Positions 58,479 through 64,000 of a stretch of 64,000 bases of DNA are shown piece after piece. The translations under genes were made by a program, and so were the position numbers. The stretch covers positions 558,001-622,000 of the forward strand of contig JODX01000001.1 of the NCBI GenBank assembly GCA_000719105.1. The letters are read 5' to 3'. A model generated the notes under the pieces. That model was given only the letters and a program-made list of their open reading frames with translations. It did no database searches and had not been told where the DNA came from. The stretch is from Streptomyces sclerotialus (GTDB taxonomy: Bacteria > Actinomycetota > Actinomycetes > Streptomycetales > Streptomycetaceae). The first letter of the stretch is position 1, and the number at the start of each line of letters is the position of its first letter.

Positions 58479-58891
58479 GTACCCCCACCGGCTTCGACGA
58501 GCTGATCCACCCCGCCACCCGGCTGTCGGTGGTCGCGCTGCTCGCCACCACCGAATGGGCGGACTTCGCGTTCATCCGCGACAGCCTCTCGCTCAGCGAC
58601 TCCGCTCTCTCCAAGCAGCTGCACACCCTGGAAGAGGCCGAGTACCTGGAGATCCACAAAGAGGGCGGCGGCCGCAAGCGGCGTACGAAGGTCCGGCTGA
58701 CGGATCGCGGGCGCACCGCCTTCGAGGGACACGTGGCGGCGCTCCGGGCCATCGTCGAGCGCGCCGGACCCACGGCGGGCACCGGCCCGGCGGTCCCGGC
58801 GGCCCCGGCGGACGATGTTCCCGCGACGGCCGTGACCGGGGCGGCACAGGCGGTACAGGGGCGGCGGCACCGCGCGGAGGCAGGACGATGA
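58475..58891 (+). CDS. Winged-helix transcriptional regulator (ArsR/MarR-like)
   Basis: A 138-aa protein. The wHTH (residues about 5-85) reads FDELIHPATRLSVVALLATT, then SDSALSKQLHTLEEAEYLEI and GRKRRTKVRLTDRGRTAFEG. This matches small Streptomyces regulators related to HTH_34/ArsR, where the HPxRL start is common. The C-terminal 45 residues are a low-complexity Ala/Pro/Thr tail. It is coupled by ATGA on both sides, to the membrane protein and to the ABC ATPase. It likely binds the GGAAAGT sites at 57907-57940 and controls its own operon. Confidence 0.85.
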   Translation: MSTPTGFDELIHPATRLSVVALLATTEWADFAFIRDSLSLSDSALSKQLHTLEEAEYLEIHKEGGGRKRRTKVRLTDRGRTAFEGHVAALRAIVERAGPTAGTGPAVPAAPADDVPATAVTGAAQAVQGRRHRAEAGR

Positions 58892-59865
58892 GGGCGCCCG
58901 AGGGCTCCTCGGACACCACGGCCACCGCGTCCGTCCCGACCGTCCCGACCGTCCGACCCGTCATCCAGGTACGCGGTCTGACCATGTCGTACGGCGGCGT
59001 CGGCGTCCTCCACGGCATCGATCTCGACATCCACCGCGGCGAGGTCTTCGCCCTGCTCGGACCCAACGGCGCCGGGAAGACCACCACCGTCGAGATCCTG
59101 GAGGGCTTCCGGCGGCGCTCCGCCGGGGAGGTCCGCGTCCTCGGCGCGGACCCGGAGCGCGGCGACGACGCCTGGCGCGGCCGCATCGGACTGGTCCTGC
59201 AGTCCTGGCGCGACCACCGCCGCTGGCGGGTCGCCGAGCTGCTGACGCACTTCGCGACGTACTACCCCGACCCGCGCGACCCGGACGAACTGCTGGCCCT
59301 GGTCGGCCTCACCGGCCAGGCCGGCCGGCAGGTGGACCGGCTCTCCGGCGGCCAGCGCCGGCGGCTGGACGTCGCGCTCGGCATCGTGGGCCGCCCCGAG
59401 CTCCTCTTCCTGGACGAGCCGACCACCGGCTTCGATCCGGAGGCGCGGCACGAGTTCCACGTCCTGGTCGAACGGCTGGCCCGCGACGAGGGCGTCACCG
59501 TCCTGCTCACCACGCACGACCTGGTGGAGGCGGAGCGGCTCGCCGACCGGATCGCCATGCTGGTCGGCGGCCGGATCCGGGCCTGCGGCACCCCGGCGGA
59601 ACTGGCCCGGCGGGCCGCCGCGCAGGCCGAGGTCCGCTGGACGGCCGACGACGGGACCCCCCGCCGCGAACGCACCGAGGACCCCTCACGGCTGGTCTGG
59701 GAACTGCACCGCGACGCGGACGGCCCGATCCCCGGCCTGGAGGTCCGCCGTCCGACGCTGGAGGACACCTATCTGCACATGGTGCATCGGGAGGACGACG
59801 GCCTCGACGGGACCGCGGCCGGGACCGGGGCCGGGGCCGGGGCCGGGGAGGCACAGGCCGCATGA
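58888..59865 (+). CDS. ABC transporter ATP-binding protein
   Basis: A 325-aa exporter ATPase. It has Walker A LLGPNGAGKTTTVE, signature LSGGQRRRLD, Walker B LLFLDEPTTGFD and the H-loop LLTTHDLVEAERLAD. The C-terminal region resembles DrrA-type extensions and ends in a Gly/Ala repeat (TGAGAGAGEAQ) encoded by short GGGGCC-like repeats near 59820. It begins in the stop of the regulator gene (ATGA) and is followed by the permease with another ATGA, so the four genes form one tightly coupled operon. The substrate is unknown. Confidence 0.9.
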   Translation: MRAPEGSSDTTATASVPTVPTVRPVIQVRGLTMSYGGVGVLHGIDLDIHRGEVFALLGPNGAGKTTTVEILEGFRRRSAGEVRVLGADPERGDDAWRGRIGLVLQSWRDHRRWRVAELLTHFATYYPDPRDPDELLALVGLTGQAGRQVDRLSGGQRRRLDVALGIVGRPELLFLDEPTTGFDPEARHEFHVLVERLARDEGVTVLLTTHDLVEAERLADRIAMLVGGRIRACGTPAELARRAAAQAEVRWTADDGTPRRERTEDPSRLVWELHRDADGPIPGLEVRRPTLEDTYLHMVHREDDGLDGTAAGTGAGAGAGEAQAA

Positions 59866-60773
59866 GGGGGACACCCATGACGAACGAAGTCTCGCACCGC
59901 CCCGCCCGCTCCGCCCGCTCCGCTCGCCGCCACTGGCGCGCCGGCTTCCTCCGCGGCGGCATCGAGCTGCGGCACCTCCTGCGCAACCCCAAGGAGATGT
60001 CCGGCCACCTGTCCAATGTGGTCGTCGCGATGCTGGTCGCCGCCTACGTCGGCGACGACGTGCCCGGCACCGGGGTCCCGATGGCCCATCTGGTGATCGC
60101 GGGCTTCGCCGCCTACCTGCTGTTCCAGATCGGACTGGTCAACCTCCCGCAGATGCTCGTGACCGAGCGGGAGGAAGGCGTCCTGCTGCGGCTGCGCGTC
60201 ACCCCGGGCGGGATACCGGCCTACCTCGTCGCCAAGTGCCTGCTGGTGGTCGTCGTGGCGGTCGGCACCGTGGTGTTGCTCCTGGGGGCCACGGCACTGC
60301 TGCTGGACGGGCCACTGCCGGACGGGCCGGGCGGCTGGCTGACGCTGCTGTGGGTCACCACGCTCGGGCTGCTCGCCGTCGTGCCGCTGGGCGCGGCCCT
60401 GGGCGCCGTGCTGCCCAACCCCCGCGAGGCACTCGCGTTGATCATGCTGCCCGTGATGGGGCTGCTGGTCACCTCCGGAACGGTGTTTCCGATCACTTCG
60501 CTGCCCGTACCGGTCCAGCAGGTGGCCTCCGTCTTCCCGCTCAAGTGGATGGCACAGGGCCTGCGTGCGGCGCTGCTGCCGGACGCCGCGCAGGCCGCCG
60601 AGGCGGCCGGCGCATGGGAACTGCCCCTGGTCGCCCTCGTGCTGACCGTCTGGGCAGTCCTCGGGTTCCTCCTGGCGATCCCCCTTCTGCGCCGCGCCGC
60701 CCGCCGCGAGTCCGGTTCCCGCCTGACCGCACGCCACCGCGCGGCGGTTCGGAGCGGGGCGGCGTCCACGTAG
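59862..60773 (+). CDS. ABC-2 type transporter permease
   Basis: A 303-aa permease with six hydrophobic segments. It has FLRGGIELRHLLRNPKEMSG at the start, LPQMLVTEREEGVLLRLRVT as the cytoplasmic coupling loop and VTSGTVFPITSLPVPVQQVA near the end. It pairs with the ATPase directly upstream (ATGA overlap). The long basic N-terminus and C-terminus are cytoplasmic. ATG 59877 is an alternative start. It is the last gene of the operon. The next gene converges with an 11-bp gap. Confidence 0.88.
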   Translation: MRGTPMTNEVSHRPARSARSARRHWRAGFLRGGIELRHLLRNPKEMSGHLSNVVVAMLVAAYVGDDVPGTGVPMAHLVIAGFAAYLLFQIGLVNLPQMLVTEREEGVLLRLRVTPGGIPAYLVAKCLLVVVVAVGTVVLLLGATALLLDGPLPDGPGGWLTLLWVTTLGLLAVVPLGAALGAVLPNPREALALIMLPVMGLLVTSGTVFPITSLPVPVQQVASVFPLKWMAQGLRAALLPDAAQAAEAAGAWELPLVALVLTVWAVLGFLLAIPLLRRAARRESGSRLTARHRAAVRSGAAST

Positions 60774-60784
60774 CCGGACGAAGG

Positions 60785-61465
60785 TCACCGAGCGCCGGCC
60801 AGCGCCCGCTCCACCCCCGCTTCCTCCGGCCCCAGGAAGTGCGGATCCGGATGGAACACCGCGTCCATGGCCGCCTTGCCCGCCGCGAACACCTCCCGGG
60901 TGGCGCCGTAGTACCAGGTCGCGTCGTGCCGGTCGGCGACCCCGACGCCGTACGACCGCACGCCCGCCTCCTCGCACAGGGCCACCGCCCGGCGGATGTG
61001 GAAGCCCTGGCTGATCAGCACGGCCCGGTCCACGCCGAAGATCTTCTTGGCGCGTACGCACGAGTCCCAGGTGTCGAAACCGGCGTAGTCGCTGACGATG
61101 CGCGCGTCGGGCACGCCCCGCTCGGTGAGGTACGCGCGCATGGCGTCCGGCTCGTCGTACTCCTCGCGGCTGTTGTCACCGGTGACCAGGAGCACCTTGA
61201 CGCGTCCCTCGTGGTACAGCCGCGCCGCCGCGTCCAGCCGGCGGGCCAGGTACGGGGAGGGCTCGTCGTCCCACAGGCCCGCGCCGAAGACCACGGCGAC
61301 CTCGGTGCGCGGCACGTCCTCGGCGGTCCGCAGCCGGTCGGACGTCGCCGTGAACATCCACGCGGAGGGCAGCAGCGCCAGCACGCACAGCAGCATCACC
61401 GCCTGCACGGCCCGCCGCTGTGCGGTACGGGTACGGACATACGTACGGATGCGCGGCAGCTGCAT
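60785..61465 (-). CDS. SanA/YdcF-like DUF218 membrane-anchored protein
   Basis: A 226-aa protein. A single N-terminal membrane segment (AVQAVMLLCVLALLPSAWMF) anchors a DUF218 domain outside the cell. The domain has VAVVFGAGLWDDEPSPYLAR, VKVLLVTGDNSREEYDEPDA and VLISQGFHIRRAVALCEEAG. E. coli SanA affects envelope barrier function (vancomycin sensitivity), and YdcF binds S-adenosylmethionine. The activity of this class is not settled. ATG 61465 (MQLPRIRTY) is chosen since GGGGG lies about eight bases upstream. Confidence 0.83.
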   Translation of the reverse strand: MQLPRIRTYVRTRTAQRRAVQAVMLLCVLALLPSAWMFTATSDRLRTAEDVPRTEVAVVFGAGLWDDEPSPYLARRLDAAARLYHEGRVKVLLVTGDNSREEYDEPDAMRAYLTERGVPDARIVSDYAGFDTWDSCVRAKKIFGVDRAVLISQGFHIRRAVALCEEAGVRSYGVGVADRHDATWYYGATREVFAAGKAAMDAVFHPDPHFLGPEEAGVERALAGAR

Positions 61466-61684
61466 GGTGTCGTCCCCCGGTTCCCTCTGCCCCCTGCTCG
61501 ACCAACGAAGACGCCGCACCCGGAGATCCAGTTCACCACCGGCCCGTGATCAGGATCACGTCCGGATCGTGACGACGCAGGTCAGCGCCCCTCACACCGC
61601 CTGGTCCCCGCGCCGTGAACCCCCGGAAAACACCCGTGACGCCCGTGCAACGGACCGGCAACCTCGCCCCCCGACGATCGGTCC

Positions 61685-62590
61685 ATGACGGCGTCGAACC
61701 CTGCACACGACGAGTCCCGGCCCCGGCCGCGAGGCGCCCAGTCCCGCGGCCCCCACCTCGACAGTACGGCGCACCTCATGAACCGGATCAGCCACCAGCT
61801 CGGCAGCCAGCTCAGCCACCTTTCCCTGAACGGGGCCCGCCGCCCCGCCCCGCCCGCGCTCGTCCTCGTGGCGCACGGCAGCCGCGACCCCCGCGCGCTC
61901 GCGACCGTGCGCCGCCTCGTCGAGCGGATCCGCCGGCAGCGGCCCGGACTGCCCGTGCACCTCGGGCACATCGAGCTGAACGCGCCCCTGCTCCCCGACA
62001 CCCTCGCCGCCCTCGGGGACCGGGAGGCCGTCCTCGTCCCGCTGCTCCTCAGCCGGGGCTACCACGTCCGGCAGGACATCCCGGAGATGGCGGACGCCTC
62101 CCGGGTGCGCGCCCGGTTCGCCGCGCCGCTCGGTCCGCACCCGCTGCTCGTCGAGACGCTCCACCAGCGGCTCGCCGAGGCCGGGTGGCGGGACCCGGAG
62201 ACCGGCGCCGAGCGTGCGGCGAGCGGGATCGTCCTCGCCGCCGCCGGATCGCGCGACCCCGACGCGGCCACGGACACCGGCCGCACCGCCGCGCTCCTCG
62301 CCGACCGGCTCGGCGTCCCGGTCGTGCCCGCGTACGCCTCCGCCGCCGCGCCCACCGTCGCCGAGGCCGTGCGCGCGCTCGCCGCCCGCGGCCGCCACCG
62401 GGTCGCCCTCGCCTCCTACTTCACGGCGCCCGGCCGGTTCGCCACCGAGTGCGCCGAGGCGGCCCCCGGTATCGCCGCCGCCCCGCTCGGCGCCCACCCG
62501 GCCCTGGCCCGCCTCGTCCTCCACCGCTACGACCAGGCCCTCGCGACGGCCACGGGGACCGTCACGGAACCGGCCCTGGCATCAGCCTGA
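61685..62590 (+). CDS. Sirohydrochlorin chelatase family protein (CbiX-like)
   Basis: A 301-aa protein with two CbiX-like halves. Half one has LVLVAHGSRDPRALATVRRL and VLVPLLLSRGYHVRQDIPEM with the metal-binding His. Half two has IVLAAAGSRDPDAATDTGRT and RVALASYFTAPGRFATECAE, where the His after AA is replaced, so only the first half may be active. By family it inserts iron or cobalt into sirohydrochlorin for siroheme or B12. Siroheme is the cofactor of NirB in this window. The N-terminal 50 residues are a poorly conserved extension, and ATG 61778 (MNRISHQLG) is an alternative start. Confidence 0.83.
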   Translation: MTASNPAHDESRPRPRGAQSRGPHLDSTAHLMNRISHQLGSQLSHLSLNGARRPAPPALVLVAHGSRDPRALATVRRLVERIRRQRPGLPVHLGHIELNAPLLPDTLAALGDREAVLVPLLLSRGYHVRQDIPEMADASRVRARFAAPLGPHPLLVETLHQRLAEAGWRDPETGAERAASGIVLAAAGSRDPDAATDTGRTAALLADRLGVPVVPAYASAAAPTVAEAVRALAARGRHRVALASYFTAPGRFATECAEAAPGIAAAPLGAHPALARLVLHRYDQALATATGTVTEPALASA

Positions 62591-62593
62591 GAG

Positions 62594-62698
62594 CCGATAC
62601 GAACCGCCGATACGAACCGCCGATACGAGCCGCCGATACGAGCGGCCGATAACGAACCGCCGATACGAGCGGCAGATACCAGCGGCAGATACGGACCG
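62594..62698. repeat. 13-bp tandem repeat array
   Basis: Eight units of CCGATACGARCSG. Units one and two are identical, unit five has one inserted A, and units seven and eight begin CAGATAC. It fills most of the gap between the chelatase stop and the dgt start. The units are direct repeats without spacers, so this is not a CRISPR array. Confidence 0.9.
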
Positions 62699-62761
62699 CC
62701 GCCCTCCGCCCGGCCGGATCGGCATGTCCCGTTCGCGGGCCGCTCCGTCTACTGTCGGGGC

Positions 62762-64000
62762 ATGGCAGGCACCGCACCTCAGGCACACGGGAACGCACCC
62801 GGGAACCCGCCCGGAAACAGGACCGGGTCGCTGCACGCGGAGGGGGCGGAGGGCGCGAACGGCGCCCACGAGCACCGCGTCTCCCTCGGCGGCTACGACG
62901 CCGCCGCCGTCGAGCGCTGGGCCGCCGAGCCGGACAAACGCCCCGGCCGCACCGCCTTCCAGCGCGACCGCGCCCGCATCCTGCACTCCGCCGCGCTGCG
63001 CCGGCTGGCCGGCAAGACGCAGGTCGTCACCCCGGGTACCCTCCCCCAGGCTTTCGGCTCGGCTCAAGCAGGGGGGACCTCCGTCCACGCCTGGGACGCC
63101 AGCCCCCGCACCCGGCTCACCCACTCCCTGGAGTGCGCGCAGGTCGGCCGCGAGCTGGGGGCCAGCCTCGGCTGCGACCCGGACCTCGTCGAGGCGGCCT
63201 GTCTCTCCCACGACCTCGGGCACCCGCCGTTCGGGCACAACGGCGAACAGGCGCTCAACGAGTTCGCCGAGGACTGCGGAGGCTTCGAGGGCAACGCCCA
63301 GTCCCTGCGGCTGCTCGCCCGGATCGAGCCGAAGCGTTTCGTCACCGACCCGGCCACCGGCGATCCCGGCGACCTGGTCAGCGTCGGCCTCAACCTCACC
63401 CGCGCCACCCTGGACGCCGCCACCAAGTACCCCTGGCCGCGCGGCGCCCACCCCACCGATCCGGCGTCCCCCAAGTTCGGCGTGTACGAGGACGACCGGC
63501 CGGTGTTCGACTGGGTCCGCAAGGGCGCCCCGGGCTACCGCACCTGCTTCGAGGCGCAGGTCATGGACTGGTCGGACGACGTGGCGTACTCGGTGCACGA
63601 CGTCGAGGACGGCCTGCACGCCGGGCACATCGACCCGGGCTGTCTGTACGCCGAGCCCGAGCGGCAGGCGGTCTTCGCGGTGGCCGTGGGGCGGTACGTC
63701 CCCGCCGGCACCGACCCCGCCGAGCTCGCCGAAGCCCTCGACCGGCTGCTGGACCAGGAGTGGTGGCCGCACGGCTATGACGGTTCGGCCGTCGCGCAGG
63801 CCCGGCTGAAGGACGCCACCAGCCAGCTCATCGGCCGCTTCTGCCTGGCCGCCGAGGGCGCCACGCGCGCGGCGTGGGGGAGCGGGCGACTCACCCGGTA
63901 CGCCGCCGAGCTCGTCGTACCGCGCGAGGCCCGCATGGAGTGCGCCGTGCTCAAGGCCGTCGCCGACCTGTACGTGATGCAGCGCGCCGAGCAGGAGCGG
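62762..64000 (+). CDS. dgt: Deoxyguanosinetriphosphate triphosphohydrolase, 3' end beyond window
   Basis: At least 413 aa of an HD-domain dNTPase that splits dGTP into deoxyguanosine and triphosphate. Conserved parts are [20 protein letters not shown] with Arg/Lys phosphate contacts, [16 protein letters not shown] with His121, and [16 protein letters not shown] with His150-Asp151, the HD pair. Later come [17 protein letters not shown] and the start of the helical C-terminus. Between TQVVTPG and WDASPRTR an extra segment of about 15 residues ([15 protein letters not shown]) is present. It comes from an in-frame repeat element. ATG 62762 has TCGGGG upstream. Confidence 0.93.
   Translation, partial: MAGTAPQAHGNAPGNPPGNRTGSLHAEGAEGANGAHEHRVSLGGYDAAAVERWAAEPDKRPGRTAFQRDRARILHSAALRRLAGKTQVVTPGTLPQAFGSAQAGGTSVHAWDASPRTRLTHSLECAQVGRELGASLGCDPDLVEAACLSHDLGHPPFGHNGEQALNEFAEDCGGFEGNAQSLRLLARIEPKRFVTDPATGDPGDLVSVGLNLTRATLDAATKYPWPRGAHPTDPASPKFGVYEDDRPVFDWVRKGAPGYRTCFEAQVMDWSDDVAYSVHDVEDGLHAGHIDPGCLYAEPERQAVFAVAVGRYVPAGTDPAELAEALDRLLDQEWWPHGYDGSAVAQARLKDATSQLIGRFCLAAEGATRAAWGSGRLTRYAAELVVPREARMECAVLKAVADLYVMQRAEQER
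63037..63079 (+). repeat. Streptomyces palindromic repeat inserted in dgt
   Basis: CTCCCCCAGGCTTTCGGCTC followed by GGCTCAAGCAGGGGGGACC forms a hairpin-like unit with CCCCC and GGGGG ends. From memory such elements are scattered through Streptomyces genomes, mainly between genes. Here one lies inside the coding sequence without shifting the frame. Confidence 0.7.

Noticed and set aside
62594..62698. CRISPR array
   Set aside because: The units are 13 bp and directly adjacent, with no spacers and no cas genes nearby.
1..64000. Biosynthetic gene cluster, prophage or insertion sequence
   Set aside because: No polyketide/peptide synthase, terpene cyclase, phage structural gene, integrase or transposase frame was found. 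The redox and exporter genes are isolated units.

Overview
The window is typical Streptomyces chromosome. It has very high GC content, strong GC bias at third codon positions, many GTG and a few TTG starts, frequent ATGA/GTGA start-stop overlaps, and families largely confined to actinomycetes (DUF397, XRE-DUF5753, CGNR, class F sortase, F420-type PPOX proteins). From memory, the run uppS-recO-zur-znu-glyS, then dusB, ppdK, nirBD, nasA and dgt matches the order of the S. coelicolor SCO25xx-SCO24xx core region. Most of the window is therefore core, with small accessory insertions. No rRNA, tRNA, CRISPR array, transposase or prophage was seen.

Layout. 1-3.3 kb: end of a GntR regulator, a tyrosine phosphatase, a RelE-type toxin broken by a stop codon but with its antitoxin intact, and an XRE/DUF397 pair facing two small genes. 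3.3-10.6 kb: core genes recO, uppS, zur, znuBCA and glyS. 10.6-17 kb: an aldo/keto reductase with a TetR regulator, then a three-gene operon (unknown 517-aa protein, MoxR AAA ATPase, metallopeptidase-like VWA protein). 17-27.3 kb: VOC protein, CGNR regulator, aminotransferase, MFS exporter, dusB, two coupled glycosidases and a divergent ROK regulator. 27.7-30.5 kb: ppdK. 30.6-34.1 kb: an accessory island with a GntR regulator, two small downstream genes (one frameshifted), PPOX and GNAT proteins. 34.1-38.9 kb: two TetR-controlled redox genes and a Tat-exported PhoX-like protein.

38.9-46.3 kb: the nir nitrite reductase operon, a TauE-type permease, a sortase F gene and its exported neighbour, and a flavin reductase with a SoxR-like operator. 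46.5-51 kb: a luciferase-like flavoprotein and an RHH/DUF4097/DrrAB-type exporter operon. 51-54.3 kb: a WhiJ-like cluster (XRE, two DUF397, phosphotransferase, HATPase) with a toxin-antitoxin module nested in the HATPase frame. 54.3-64 kb: PadR/membrane pair, nitrate reductase nasA, a membrane/winged-helix/ABC operon, a DUF218 protein, a sirohydrochlorin chelatase, a 13-bp tandem repeat and the start of dgt.

How parts work together. NasA (nitrate to nitrite), the FAD oxidoreductase and NirBD (nitrite to ammonium) form an assimilatory pathway, and the CbiX-type chelatase may serve the siroheme of NirB. Both nasA and the nir operon carry sequences with GlnR-box spacing. Zur next to znuABC forms a zinc-uptake module with two Zur-like boxes at znuA. 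Much of the rest is small regulator-plus-target units, each with a visible palindromic operator.
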